Source: Marinobacter denitrificans
Lineage (GTDB): Bacteria > Pseudomonadota > Gammaproteobacteria > Pseudomonadales > Oleiphilaceae
Length of the DNA: 64,000 nt
Assembly: GCF_008795955.1 (NCBI RefSeq)
Contig: NZ_VMHN01000001.1
Span: 496,001-560,000 of the forward strand
Reading direction: 5' to 3'
The position numbers and the translations under genes are program-made. The notes beneath the pieces were generated by a model that worked only from the letters and a program-made list of their open reading frames with translations, had not been told where the DNA came from and ran no database searches. Shown here piece after piece: positions 26,757 to 35,707 of this stretch; the first letter of the stretch is position 1; the number at the start of each line of letters is the position of its first letter.

Positions 26757-27612
26757 TGCTGAAAAGCCCGCAGGCCTGCCCTCTACGCGTGGGCGTGTTC
26801 TGGTGCTTATCGACGGTTCGCGGCTGAGCTATGCGGCTCTGGAGGCCGCTGCCGATATCGCCGGAAAACGGGATGCTGACATCCTGGGCGTGTTTGTTGA
26901 AGAATTAAACCTGGTGCGCAGCGCGGGCTATGGTTTTTCCCGGGAGGTTGGTTCCGCCTCCGGAATCAGCCGGCCCTTCGACCCCGGCATGCTAGAGCAG
27001 CGGTTGCAGCGTCTGGCGGATCAAGCGCGCGCAGCACTTGCCGGTGCCGTAAAGCAGCACGGCGGAAAAGCGGCACTCAGAGTTGCCCGTGGCCGCGTAA
27101 TTGACGAAGTGCTGGCGCTGGCGGGCCCGGATGATCTCCTTGTGCTCGGCCGTGTCGGCTGGTCCTCCCCGGCTGGGGCCCGGCTGGGTTCGACTGCACG
27201 GGGGCTTATTCGGCAGTCACCCGGGCAGGTGTTGTTGTGGTGCGAACACAAACGGCCCTACCAGAACAGGGTGGTTGTGTTCCTGAATGATCACGATGAG
27301 GCAAATCATCGGGCTGCGCTGGCAGCCACCGAGATCGCCCGGCATACCCACCAGCCGGTAACTGTTATCCTCGGCACGGACGGCGCTCCCGCTCCCGAGC
27401 GGCTTGATGCCATCAGGCATGATCTGGATGTGCTCGGAGCCGGCACCCACCTGAGGGCGATGGCCGATACTGACCCGCTAACCGTAGCCCGGGTACTGCG
27501 GGAAGAGCATGCCTCGCAGCTGGTGATCAGCCGGGAGTGCGCGCTGTTTGAAGAGCCCGGCGCCGAACAGCTGTTGGCAGCGCTTAACCTCCCCGTCACG
27601 GTAACGCCATGA
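26749..27612 (+). CDS. Universal stress protein (tandem UspA)
   Basis: A 287-residue cytoplasmic protein. The first UspA-type domain is clear (R-V-L-V-L-I-D-G-S-R-L-S-Y-A-A-L-E-A-A, L-G-V-F-V-E-E, L-V-L-G-R-V-G). The second half (N-R-V-V-V-F-L-N-D...V-T-V-I-L-G) repeats the fold in a divergent form. I place the start at the GTG at 26749, because GGAGG lies 8 nt before it; ATG at 26734 and an open frame to 26683 are alternatives. The GTG start overlaps the protease stop by 8 nt. Confidence 0.8.
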   Translation: MTDAEKPAGLPSTRGRVLVLIDGSRLSYAALEAAADIAGKRDADILGVFVEELNLVRSAGYGFSREVGSASGISRPFDPGMLEQRLQRLADQARAALAGAVKQHGGKAALRVARGRVIDEVLALAGPDDLLVLGRVGWSSPAGARLGSTARGLIRQSPGQVLLWCEHKRPYQNRVVVFLNDHDEANHRAALAATEIARHTHQPVTVILGTDGAPAPERLDAIRHDLDVLGAGTHLRAMADTDPLTVARVLREEHASQLVISRECALFEEPGAEQLLAALNLPVTVTP

Positions 27613-27617
27613 TTCAA

Positions 27618-28142
27618 TCACTGGATGCTACTGCCCTGCTCCAACAGCTTGTCCACGGCGCAGTCGTGGGTGCCGGGGAACTCACTCTGCACCCGCTTCA
27701 GGTAGTCCCTCGCCTCTGCCCTGGAGCCACCTTCTTTCTGGGCTTCAGTGAGGGCAGTAAGGTACAGCGCGTGGGCACGGACGTTCAGCGACAGCGTCGG
27801 GTCCTTATAGATTTCCAGAAGGATGTCCTGGGCCTCTGCGTAGCCGTCCTCGGTGGGCGCACTGTCTTCCAGGTAATCAAGGATTTTGGGGCTGACGCGG
27901 TATTGCTCCGGATCACATTCCGAGGATGAAAAGAGCTTCTGGTAGCTCGCGTAATCCTCTTTGAGATTATTCCGGAACTCCTGGCGCTTCTGGTGAAGCT
28001 TTGCGGCAGCCGCACCCGATGCAGCGTATACCGAGCCGGTAACAGCCCCTCCGGCACAGCCCTGCAGAACGAGGCCAGCGAGGGCAAGGATGACAAGAAT
28101 GGGCGCGCGCCGAGGGGTTGAATTGCAAGTACTGGCGGTCAT
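27618..28142 (-). CDS. Hypothetical lipoprotein
   Basis: A 174-residue protein with a lipobox L-Q-G-C (lipidated Cys near residue 29) followed by G-G and small residues. The mature part is helical, with a pattern reminiscent of TPR-like repeats (Y-A-E-A-Q-D-I-L-L-E-I-Y, N-V-R-A-H-A-L-Y-L-T-A-L-T-E). No family is recognised. It is the last of a minus-strand run of SDR, VWA and J-domain genes, 135 nt after the J-domain gene, and convergent with the universal stress gene by only 5 nt. Confidence 0.7.
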   Translation of the reverse strand: MTASTCNSTPRRAPILVILALAGLVLQGCAGGAVTGSVYAASGAAAAKLHQKRQEFRNNLKEDYASYQKLFSSSECDPEQYRVSPKILDYLEDSAPTEDGYAEAQDILLEIYKDPTLSLNVRAHALYLTALTEAQKEGGSRAEARDYLKRVQSEFPGTHDCAVDKLLEQGSSIQ

Positions 28143-28277
28143 TGGTCACGAACTCCTTTTCCGAATAACGTTTCCTGATATGGCCCTGAACAACCGGGCT
28201 TTCCACCCCGTTAGCCTATCGGGATCACCAGAGAAATTCGACGGTTCGCCGCTGGAAATGGGCGCTACGCACGCTAA

Positions 28278-29012
28278 TCAGCCCAGAAGCTGCTCTTTGG
28301 CTTCATTGATACGGGCAGCAAGATAGTTACTCCCCCCACGGTCCGGGTGCAATTTCTGCATCATTCGCCGGTGAGCCTGGATGATCTCCTCCCGGCTGGC
28401 ACCGGCTTTCAGCCCGAGGATGTCCAGGGCCTCGCTCTCGGTCAGAGGTGCCCCGGCGTTGCCCTGATCACGGGTGCCCTCGCCGTCATCGCCGTCATCG
28501 CCGTCAGTGCCAGGCTCGTCGTCAGCACGCCAGGAGTCTCCAAACCGGCGGTCGAGGTAGGTTTCCAGCAGCCGGGCAGAATCCTCATCATGCTCCCGGC
28601 AGTAGCGTAGCAGCTCAAGAAATTCGTTCTCGCCCAGATCCGCCAGCTCCCGGCCAGCCATGGGGCCTTTCACTATTTTGCCACTCATGGTTCCGGAGTC
28701 ATGATCCAGGCTCATCTCGAGAACATCGCTGGAAACATGGGACTGGCTGCCCGGTTTGGCCCTGTCATTCCCTGCCCCCGCCAGGCTTCCCGTCAATAAA
28801 GAGGGCAGCACCCGGCGCAGCAACGGGAAAAGAAACGCCAATAATGCAAAAAGAAAGTGCAAGCGGCCGGTAATAGCGAGCAGAACCACCATCGCGATAC
28901 CCGCCGCCAGCACCAGCTTGATAATAGCCGGCTTGCGTTGCGCGGGCGGCTGGTTGCGCAGCCAGACCCACGCGACAACCGCCATTACAATTACCAGTAG
29001 CGTTAGTGGCAC
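28278..29012 (-). CDS. Membrane-anchored J-domain protein
   Basis: A 244-residue protein with two N-terminal membrane segments (~1-18 and ~28-70, hydrophobic), a charged middle with an Asp/Gly linker, and a C-terminal J-domain of the DnaJ class III type. The HPD motif is at 222-224 (L-H-P-D-R-G-G-S-N) and the C-terminus ends soon after helix III, as in TIM14-like J proteins. It should stimulate a DnaK-type Hsp70 at the membrane. Start is GTG at 29012 with a weak ribosome site. Three 9-nt repeats encode the linker. Confidence 0.85.
   Translation of the reverse strand: MPLTLLVIVMAVVAWVWLRNQPPAQRKPAIIKLVLAAGIAMVVLLAITGRLHFLFALLAFLFPLLRRVLPSLLTGSLAGAGNDRAKPGSQSHVSSDVLEMSLDHDSGTMSGKIVKGPMAGRELADLGENEFLELLRYCREHDEDSARLLETYLDRRFGDSWRADDEPGTDGDDGDDGEGTRDQGNAGAPLTESEALDILGLKAGASREEIIQAHRRMMQKLHPDRGGSNYLAARINEAKEQLLG
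28481..28507. repeat. 9-bp tandem repeat inside the J-domain gene
   Basis: CGCCGTCAT occurs twice and then once as CGCCGTCAG, in frame, encoding Asp-Asp-Gly units of a linker. Length change would not shift the frame. Confidence 0.7.
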
Positions 29013-29058
29013 GCAGATACCCCGGGCTCAACGGCCCATCGATGGATTATGACAAGCG

Positions 29059-29754
29059 CTACCTGATCTGCCGGGTCAGGCGCCTGACTTCCAGGGAGCT
29101 GCGGCTGGAAAAATCCTGCAAGGCCCTGGCTCCCCCGGAAGCATAGACCGCAACAGCGGCCATAAGATCCTTGAGAACCTGCGGACTGTTGCGATCAAAG
29201 GGGGCGTAGGCGCCTCCGGACAGTTTGCTCACCTGTTGGAAAACCGCCCTGGCATGGGCGTCACCGCCCTCATGAAACATGAACACCGGCGTCCTCAGCA
29301 TGCCCAATTCTCCGGCGGTATGGCAGAGCTCGTCCACAGGCTCCTCGCAGCAATCCCCGATAAACACGACTGCCTTGACGGGCTTTGCGCGGGTTTCTTT
29401 CACTGCGTGTGCCAGCACCCGGCTGATCTGGGTGCGGCCACCCAGGCAGGAAACGCCATTCATCAGGTTCAGCAATTGTCCCGTCTCGGTCACAAACTTG
29501 GTGGCCTTGAATTCACCAAAGCCACGGTAGTAACAAAGCTGTATGGCCAGCCCGCCCAAATCCCGGGTCGCCAGGAACAACTCACTTTGCAAGTGGCACG
29601 CCTCATCCCAGGTCGCCTCCCGGCTGGCCGTGGCGTCCAGTGCAAATATCAGCCTGCCCTGCCCTGAACTTTGCTTGGGCAGCTTGCGCACTTCGTTTAT
29701 AAACTGGTCGATGGACCGCTTATCGGATCTGGTGCGTAGCTCTTTGTCAGACAT
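29059..29754 (-). CDS. VWA domain-containing protein
   Basis: A 231-residue soluble protein built around one von Willebrand A domain. The MIDAS-type metal motif appears as D-A-T-A-S after L-I-F-A-L. A later conserved strand is A-V-V-F-I-G-D-C-C-E-E. I choose the ATG at 29754 (M-S-D-K-E-L); the frame is open upstream but overlaps the SDR gene. Its neighbours are an SDR gene 31 nt upstream and the J-domain gene 46 nt downstream, so a chaperone-like or assembly context is possible. Function unknown. Confidence 0.75.
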   Translation of the reverse strand: MSDKELRTRSDKRSIDQFINEVRKLPKQSSGQGRLIFALDATASREATWDEACHLQSELFLATRDLGGLAIQLCYYRGFGEFKATKFVTETGQLLNLMNGVSCLGGRTQISRVLAHAVKETRAKPVKAVVFIGDCCEEPVDELCHTAGELGMLRTPVFMFHEGGDAHARAVFQQVSKLSGGAYAPFDRNSPQVLKDLMAAVAVYASGGARALQDFSSRSSLEVRRLTRQIR

Positions 29755-29785
29755 AAGCTTCTGGTTCCACCTGGCTTGATGGCCG

Positions 29786-30424
29786 CTATAATTTTGCCAC
29801 TGCTTCAGGCACCGGCGTGTCGCCGGACACCACATCAAAAACCCGGTTGCTGGTGGTCTCCGAATCCAGCACCGCCAGCAGAACTCGGGCGACATCCTGC
29901 CGTGGAATCTTGCCGAACTCCTCCAGCCGCTCGCTCAGTGCCACCTTGCCCGTGCCCTCATCGTTGGTGAGCTGGCCCGGACGTACAATGGTGTAATTCA
30001 GGCCGCTGTTCTTCAGGTGCTCATCAGCATTATGCTTGGCCCAAAGGTAATGTCGAAGCTTTTCCGGTCCCTTTTCCGGCTCCTCTGCACGCATGCTGCT
30101 CACTATGATAAAACGCTTTATGCCCATGGCCCGGGCAGTATCCATCAGCCGGATAGCACCGTCCTGGTCCACGTCGATGGTTTTGTCCGGCCCGGTATGA
30201 GGCCCGGAGCCAGCGGTAAAAATCACAGCATCGCAGCCTCTCATGGCTTCGCTACAGTCATGCTCCAGATCGCCCAGCACGGTTTCCGTAGCGCCCAGTT
30301 GCTGAAGTTCCGGGCCCTGATCCTGGTGGCGGACGAGGGCGCGCGCCTCATGATCGCTGTCTGCCAATTCCCGCAACAGATGCTGGCCGATTTGTCCGTT
30401 GGCGCCTGCAATGAACACATGCAT
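29786..30424 (-). CDS. NAD(P)-binding SDR-like protein (NmrA/atypical)
   Basis: A 212-residue Rossmann protein. The nucleotide loop is F-I-A-G-A-N-G-Q-I-G-Q-H-L-L at the N-terminus (G-x-x-G-x-x-G). Further motifs are D-A-V-I-F-T-A-G-S-G, I-V-S-S-M-R and Y-T-I-V-R-P-G-Q-L-T. This matches atypical short-chain dehydrogenases of the YwnB/NAD(P)H-binding type, which often lack the full catalytic triad. AGGAG lies 7 nt before the ATG at 30424. First gene of the run with the VWA and J-domain genes. Confidence 0.88.
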   Translation of the reverse strand: MHVFIAGANGQIGQHLLRELADSDHEARALVRHQDQGPELQQLGATETVLGDLEHDCSEAMRGCDAVIFTAGSGPHTGPDKTIDVDQDGAIRLMDTARAMGIKRFIIVSSMRAEEPEKGPEKLRHYLWAKHNADEHLKNSGLNYTIVRPGQLTNDEGTGKVALSERLEEFGKIPRQDVARVLLAVLDSETTSNRVFDVVSGDTPVPEAVAKL

Positions 30425-30565
30425 GGTCGATCTCCTGGTTAGCTGTTGGCGTGCATATCCTCTATAGCTGAGTGCACTACCGGCACAATTCAAGGCAGTG
30501 AGCCCTGTGAAACGCTATTGTTGGTATACGGGCCTGAATACCTCTGATGACGGGAGGGCGTTATT

Positions 30566-31435
30566 GTGCTCAACGGGCGTTGTTCTCGAACCAACAGTTC
30601 TGCGACATCGTGGTTCATTCTTCTGGTGGCACTTCTGGCAGCCACCCTGGCCTTGCCACGCGCCGTTCAGGCTTCAGGTGATGTCTACCTGCTTTACCGT
30701 CAGTGGCAGCCCTATGACTGGCCGGAAAACGTGCCGTCGGCCGCCGACGTAACCCGTTCCCAGCGTGGGCTGGGCTGGCGTCAAGAGAGCACTGCAGGCG
30801 TACTCGGCGTTGATTACGACTATCAGCCTCTGCGCATTCGTATCGGCGAACCTGCGCACAACGGTCATTTACACCGGTTGACCGTCGGCGGCCAATGGCA
30901 GTACCGGCTTTACCGCGTGGAAGCGCGGGCTGGCGTCGCCGGTACATCCAATATGTTCAAGCATCAGGCATTTCATAACGATGTGGTGAATGGCCGGGTG
31001 GCGATGTTCCGAGCATTGAGCCAGAGCTCGCCGCTGAGCCTGGGCGTCGGTGGCGATCATCGTTTCGGTTCTTTCCGCTGGCTTCCACGAGTGCGCTGGG
31101 AGTACGCCAATGATAGCGGCCACTGGCTGGCAGACCTGCCCGTCATGCTGCGATGGCAAAGCCACGGTGAACGCTGGCAGCTCCGGCTGGAACGCAAGGG
31201 GGATCGCTGGGCCACTCTCGATAGTGCCCGGCAGGTGGAAAGCGCGCTTTACCTGCAGGAGTGGCGCGCGGAGCTGACATACCGGATCAGAAGGGCACGC
31301 CGGTTTTGGCCATCCGTAGTGGTGGGAATCGGCGCCAGCGTGGACACCCGTGTGCAGTATCAGGATCTGGAGGCAGGAACCCTGGATCTACGTTTAGGCG
31401 ACGCGCTATTCGGAACGATAAGACTCGGCTGGTAA
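30566..31435 (+). CDS. Hypothetical outer-membrane beta-barrel-like protein
   Basis: A 289-residue exported protein. The signal peptide is long, with hydrophobic core F-I-L-L-V-A-L-L-A-A-T-L-A-L and a likely cut after V-Q-A. The mature part alternates polar and hydrophobic residues in many short strands (W-Q-Y-R-L-Y-R-V-E-A-R-A, R-W-L-P-R-V-R-W-E-Y) and ends with G-T-I-R-L-G-W, an aromatic C-terminus as in outer-membrane barrels. Start is GTG with GGGAGGG 7 nt ahead. Family not recognised. It stops 17 nt from a convergent MFS gene. Confidence 0.6.
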   Translation: MLNGRCSRTNSSATSWFILLVALLAATLALPRAVQASGDVYLLYRQWQPYDWPENVPSAADVTRSQRGLGWRQESTAGVLGVDYDYQPLRIRIGEPAHNGHLHRLTVGGQWQYRLYRVEARAGVAGTSNMFKHQAFHNDVVNGRVAMFRALSQSSPLSLGVGGDHRFGSFRWLPRVRWEYANDSGHWLADLPVMLRWQSHGERWQLRLERKGDRWATLDSARQVESALYLQEWRAELTYRIRRARRFWPSVVVGIGASVDTRVQYQDLEAGTLDLRLGDALFGTIRLGW

Positions 31436-31452
31436 ACCGGATCTACCGGCGC

Positions 31453-32742
31453 TTAACGCTGATAGCCTGCGCCCGGCTCTTCACTGCCAGTGGCTTCATA
31501 GGTGAACGGCTCGCCCTCTTCGTTCAGAAGCTGTTGGTTGTAAGCGGCCTGAAGGCCGGTTTTCTGGTTTGCCTCCGCCTCCGGTGCTTCCTCGGTGTTA
31601 CGGGGATACAGGGGCGACAACAGGGCTACCACGATGCCGATTGCGGAGAAGGTCGCAAACGCTACGCTGTAATCGAAATGGCTCACCAACAGACCAACAA
31701 CGGGTGAACCGGCGGCCTGCCCCAGTGAAACGGCCATGAACGGAAGTACCGGCCCCATGGACAGGCGACCCGGCAACAGCCGGACGCCGGTCATCAGATA
31801 AAGCCCCGTCAGGCTCATATAGGCCAGGCCAAAGACCAGCCCCGAAAAGATCGCGAAGACCAGTTCACCGGGACTGGCCGCCAGCAATGCCAGGCTGGCC
31901 CCCAACATCATCAGCATCAGCGCCTGGGTAATTGGCGGATTGTTACGGTCAGCCAGGTCAGCCACCACAGCACCTCCGAGCCCGGCGACACCCACCGCCA
32001 ACCAGAGCCAGCCGGTTTCTGACGACGACAGCTCACCCAGATTGACCGCGAGATCGGGCGCGAATATCCAGTAAGCGGAAGAAATAAACCCCATCACGAA
32101 GGCAAAGATCGAGAGCCTGAACAGGCGCCACCATTGCAGGGCGCTGATCGGAGGTGGCGGTGCCGCATTTGACGGAGTTACCCGGGACACCGAGGGAATC
32201 ACATACCAGGCCGCTAATATCCCGATGACCGCCAGAACCGCAAAGCCCATGTACGCAAAACGCCAGAGGCCGGCCATAAACAGAACAGCCGGCACGGCAA
32301 TGGCGACCCCAATGCTGGTACCCGCATTCATCACCGAGCTGACCCGCCCATGCACGGAACGGTCCACCAGCACCTGCATGGCCGCCGTAAGCGCCGGCAT
32401 CATCAGGCCGGTGCAGATACCGCAGGCAAACACACCAATGCCAAGAGACACAGCGCCGGACGACTGGCTGATCAGCGCCAGACCGACCGCGCCAAACCCA
32501 CCAGCCGCCACGGCCGTGTTACGGGCACCGAGACGATTGGCGGCGAGGGGGGCAACCAGCGTAGCCAGCACGAAACTGATGAGTGGAATCGCGCCAATGA
32601 TACCGATCAGATCGGGTGTCAGGTCAAGGTCGGCGCGAATGGGTGGCACAAACAAACCAAAAGCAAAGCGCGCGAGACCGTAACTGATCGCAATCAGAGA
32701 GGCGCCGAATAAAGCAAATCCTGTGCTCGATACGGACTTCAC
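31453..32742 (-). CDS. MFS transporter (YbfB/YjiJ-like)
   Basis: A 429-residue carrier with 12 predicted membrane helices. The opening (G-A-S-L-I-A-I-S-Y-G-L-A-R-F-A-F-G-L-F-V-P-P-I-R) and M-N-A-G-T-S-I-G-V-A-I-A match the YbfB/YjiJ branch of the major facilitator superfamily. The C-terminal tail is hydrophilic. Start is GTG at 32742 with GGAG 8 nt ahead. Substrate unknown. It follows the M14 peptidase gene by 58 nt on the same strand and may be co-transcribed. Confidence 0.88.
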   Translation of the reverse strand: MKSVSSTGFALFGASLIAISYGLARFAFGLFVPPIRADLDLTPDLIGIIGAIPLISFVLATLVAPLAANRLGARNTAVAAGGFGAVGLALISQSSGAVSLGIGVFACGICTGLMMPALTAAMQVLVDRSVHGRVSSVMNAGTSIGVAIAVPAVLFMAGLWRFAYMGFAVLAVIGILAAWYVIPSVSRVTPSNAAPPPPISALQWWRLFRLSIFAFVMGFISSAYWIFAPDLAVNLGELSSSETGWLWLAVGVAGLGGAVVADLADRNNPPITQALMLMMLGASLALLAASPGELVFAIFSGLVFGLAYMSLTGLYLMTGVRLLPGRLSMGPVLPFMAVSLGQAAGSPVVGLLVSHFDYSVAFATFSAIGIVVALLSPLYPRNTEEAPEAEANQKTGLQAAYNQQLLNEEGEPFTYEATGSEEPGAGYQR

Positions 32743-32800
32743 AATACATACTCCTACGGTTGCGCGCTTAAACGCAGACTTTCCCTAGAATTGAGCCCTG

Positions 32801-33931
32801 TTATTCCACCTCTTCTGCTTCTTCATTAGGTGCACCAATACCCGGGCCCCTGGGGGGAAGATTCTCGGCCACTGAAATGTCTGCGTCAAACAGTGTGCCA
32901 TCGGCCATGGCGGCTACTACCGATTTGGCTGCATTGTAGGCGGTTTTGGTAATGTAACCGTTGCTCTTGGTTCCGATACCACCACGCATCTCGAACAGCA
33001 CCGACCCTGCCCCCAACAGGCCATAGGCATTACGGGCGATACCTGGCGTAGTTGTACCAGGATAGAGAGTGAGATTGGCGTAGCCATACTGATCAAGCTC
33101 TGTGGCCATAACACTGACCACTTTCTTCGCCAGTTCAACCCCCTCCTCGAACTGATCCACCACGCCAAGTGCCTCAGCCGCCGAGGTGGCATTAGGCCAC
33201 ATGGTTGAGCCGGTAATCAGTTTGCCGTCGGCATCAACGTAAGAGCCCTGGTGGTGGAAATCGATAACCACCGAAGGCTGAAACTCGTCAAACAACAAAC
33301 GCATGGCAACCGCCTCCGGAACGGGGTTGGGCCCGCCAACATAGGGGTCGACCTCCGGGCTGTCCTCGATGAAAGAATGATAACGGTTGATGTCGTAACC
33401 GCGCCCACGCTGGTAGAAGGCAGGACAAGAGCCAGTTACACAGAACGGGTCATAGTTCTGGCGCCAGGGTGGCGTATTCCCGAAAGCGTCCTCGACACTG
33501 GCATCAAACCCGTCCACATTGACTCGGGGCACAATGGTAAGTGTCAGTGCATCCCGTATGGCCCTGTCTTCCTTCGAATTGCCGGAAAGGTCTCTGGCCA
33601 ATTCAATCATCGCCTCACTCACCACGTACTCGTTACCGTGTTGCTGCGCTATGATCATAATCCGCTGCGGCCCGTTTCCTATGGTAACCACGGGGATGTC
33701 ACGGCCTGTATTGCTCACGCGCGGTGCGGTCGAAAGAGCAAACTCCCCTTTGGCTGACCTGTCCAGTTGTTCAAGCGTGTGCCAAAGCTGCTCATAACTG
33801 CGCAATGCGGCCAAAGACACGTTCTGTTCATCCGTAAGCCAGGGGCCATTGGGTTTACTCTGGGGAGAGGCAGAGGCCAACCCCGTCCAAACCAGACAAC
33901 TGATGGCGATAATCGATAAACATCTTTTCAT
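32801..33931 (-). CDS. M14 family zinc carboxypeptidase, secreted
   Basis: A 376-residue exported enzyme. Signal peptide residues 1-21 (ending L-A-S-A). Zinc ligands follow M14 rules: H98-G-N-E101 and a later His in D-F-H-H-Q-G (about 226); the general base Glu is likely in V-L-F-E-M-R-G-G. The Q-Q-H-G-N-E-Y and N-V-D-G-F motifs also fit. It should remove C-terminal residues from peptides in the periplasm or medium. The C-terminus is Glu-rich. AGGA precedes the ATG. Confidence 0.88.
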   Translation of the reverse strand: MKRCLSIIAISCLVWTGLASASPQSKPNGPWLTDEQNVSLAALRSYEQLWHTLEQLDRSAKGEFALSTAPRVSNTGRDIPVVTIGNGPQRIMIIAQQHGNEYVVSEAMIELARDLSGNSKEDRAIRDALTLTIVPRVNVDGFDASVEDAFGNTPPWRQNYDPFCVTGSCPAFYQRGRGYDINRYHSFIEDSPEVDPYVGGPNPVPEAVAMRLLFDEFQPSVVIDFHHQGSYVDADGKLITGSTMWPNATSAAEALGVVDQFEEGVELAKKVVSVMATELDQYGYANLTLYPGTTTPGIARNAYGLLGAGSVLFEMRGGIGTKSNGYITKTAYNAAKSVVAAMADGTLFDADISVAENLPPRGPGIGAPNEEAEEVE

Positions 33932-34092
33932 GAGAAATCCTTCCTCTACGTATGTTTAATTGTGTGATTATCTAACTAACAGGACACCAACTTGCATCCA
34001 TGGGGATGCGCCTCGCAATGTTATTGTTTGTCTTTATCTAGTTCGAAAATGCGACCTGCGCAAGAGTAGTTATCGGGTACCCAAAAACAAAA

Positions 34093-34112
34093 ACCCCGGC
34101 TTTCGCCGGGGT
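34093..34112 (-). terminator. Rho-independent terminator of nirK
   Basis: ACCCCGGC/GCCGGGGT forms an 8-bp stem with a 4-nt loop. Read on the minus strand it is followed by TTTTGTTTTT. It lies 22 nt after the nirK stop. Confidence 0.85.
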
Positions 34113-34134
34113 CAGTCAGGTCAAATATCAGTGC

Positions 34135-35520
34135 TTAGTGTCCGGAATTTTCGTCCACCAGCTCGGAGCTTTCGAAGATCTCTGAGTCGGCCTCCCCGTT
34201 AACTTTCAGGATACCTACCAGACCTTTCTCTGCCCGTGACAGGGCGTGATCTACCAGGATGTACTTGCCAGGGTAATCGGTTTCGAACTCAACCATTGTC
34301 GCACCGCCAGGAGGCACCAGAGTGGTCTGGACATCGGTCAGCGGAGGGCTGGTGAGAGAGGCCTGGTCGTACACCTTGTCGAAGATTTCGCCGATAACGT
34401 GGAAGCTGGATACCAGGTTCGGGCCGCCAACACCGAAGAAGATACGGACATTGTCGCCAACGTCGGCTTCCATCTTGTGGGTGGCTGTCAGGGCATCCAT
34501 GGCACCGTTGAACATCATGTGCTCAGGACGCTCGTCGAGCATCTTGTCGAGCGAGAATTCCTGCAGGCCAGCTGAGCCGTGACGTTGTGCGGTGTAAAGC
34601 TCACCCTGCATGACGTAGAACTCACGGTCGACTTCAGAAAGGCCGCCTTCAGGCTCCACCAGGATCATGCCGTACATACCGTTGGTGATGTGCTGGGCTA
34701 CCATCGGAGTCGCACAGTGGTAGACATACAGCCCGGGGGTCAGAGCCTTGAAGCTGAAGCTTTTGGTCTGGCCAGGTGCCGCCTGGGTCACTGCAGCACC
34801 GCCGCCCGGGCCGGTCACCGCGTGAAAGTCGACAGAGTGAATGTGTGAGCTCTCCTCGGAGTTCTTCATATTCACGGTTACAGTGTCACCAACGCGCACC
34901 CTGATCATCGGGCCTGGAACTGTATTATTGAAGGTCCAGAACTTATAGCTGCTGCCGTCGTTCAGGCGACCGACAACTTCCGTGGTTTCAAGATCAACGG
35001 TCACATTCTTCGGCCCGCGATCGCCTACCGGCTCTCCGACCTCATGGGGGTCCTTGGAAAGGTCTTTCTCCTGGGTCGCCGCCTGCTCTTTCGGGTCACC
35101 GACGATCAGCCTGCCAACCATGCCTGCCGCCTTATGGCCCGGCAATGTGCACAGGTACTCGAAGGTGCCAGTTTTATTGGCCTTGAACACAATAGCCGTG
35201 GCCGAGCCCTTGCCGGAAATTTCATCAGACTTTACATCAAACCCGGGCACCGCAAAGTCATGCAGAGCGCCATCGCCATTAACGATGTTGACCTGCACTA
35301 CCGCACCTTCGTCGACCTTCAGGTCCGGATTGATCTGGCCCTTGGTGGGACCCTTTTCACTCACATACACCAGCTGACCATCTGCAATATCAGTCCGCAG
35401 GGTAAAAGTGACATCTGGAACATATGTTACATCAGAACTGCTTTCCGGATGCTCCGCAAAAGCAGGTGTTCCGAATCCCACCATTCCACACAACGCAGCC
35501 ATCATTAGAAGGGCTTTCAT
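34135..35520 (-). CDS. nirK: Copper nitrite reductase with N-terminal cupredoxin domain
   Basis: A 461-residue periplasmic enzyme reducing nitrite to NO. Signal peptide 1-22 (ends A-F-A). Residues ~35-141 are an extra cupredoxin with a full type-1 copper set: H87, C124, H129, M134. The NirK core follows: type-1 ligands H228, C269, H277, M282; type-2 ligands H233, H268, H425; catalytic D231 and H374. N-terminal cupredoxin fusions are known from Hyphomicrobium NirK; the added domain may relay electrons. The ATG at 35520 has GGGGAG 8 nt ahead. A DNR/FNR-type promoter precedes it. Confidence 0.95.
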   Translation of the reverse strand: MKALLMMAALCGMVGFGTPAFAEHPESSSDVTYVPDVTFTLRTDIADGQLVYVSEKGPTKGQINPDLKVDEGAVVQVNIVNGDGALHDFAVPGFDVKSDEISGKGSATAIVFKANKTGTFEYLCTLPGHKAAGMVGRLIVGDPKEQAATQEKDLSKDPHEVGEPVGDRGPKNVTVDLETTEVVGRLNDGSSYKFWTFNNTVPGPMIRVRVGDTVTVNMKNSEESSHIHSVDFHAVTGPGGGAAVTQAAPGQTKSFSFKALTPGLYVYHCATPMVAQHITNGMYGMILVEPEGGLSEVDREFYVMQGELYTAQRHGSAGLQEFSLDKMLDERPEHMMFNGAMDALTATHKMEADVGDNVRIFFGVGGPNLVSSFHVIGEIFDKVYDQASLTSPPLTDVQTTLVPPGGATMVEFETDYPGKYILVDHALSRAEKGLVGILKVNGEADSEIFESSELVDENSGH

Positions 35521-35593
35521 GGTTAATTCTCCCCGTTTGTCAGACCCGCAATGAGCGGGACCCATCAATGCCTCATAACATTGATATGAAATG

Positions 35594-35635
35594 ATTGTAT
35601 TGGGGGAGGGCTGCTTCGATCTTGATCTTGGTCAA
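35594..35635 (-). promoter_or_regulatory. Class II FNR/DNR-type promoter of nirK
   Basis: TTGACCAAGATCAA (35635-35622, minus strand) matches the TTGAT-N4-ATCAA box with one change. A -10 element TACAAT lies at 35599-35594. A start point seven bases after it would put the box centre at -41.5, the class II activation position. This predicts induction by low oxygen and NO. Confidence 0.75.
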
Positions 35636-35647
35636 ACCACATCAACA

Positions 35648-35697
35648 GGCCGCCGGTCATTAGAGTTACCTCTTATTGGTTAGCGGAACCGGCGGCC
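35648..35697 (-). terminator. Long-range hairpin after the YqeY-like gene
   Basis: GGCCGCCGGT (35648-35657) and ACCGGCGGCC (35688-35697) are perfect complements separated by 30 nt, beginning 11 nt after the yqeY-like stop on the minus strand. It could end that transcript before the nirK promoter; the loop is long and no T-run follows. Confidence 0.4.
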
Positions 35698-35707
35698 GGA
35701 AGGGTCA

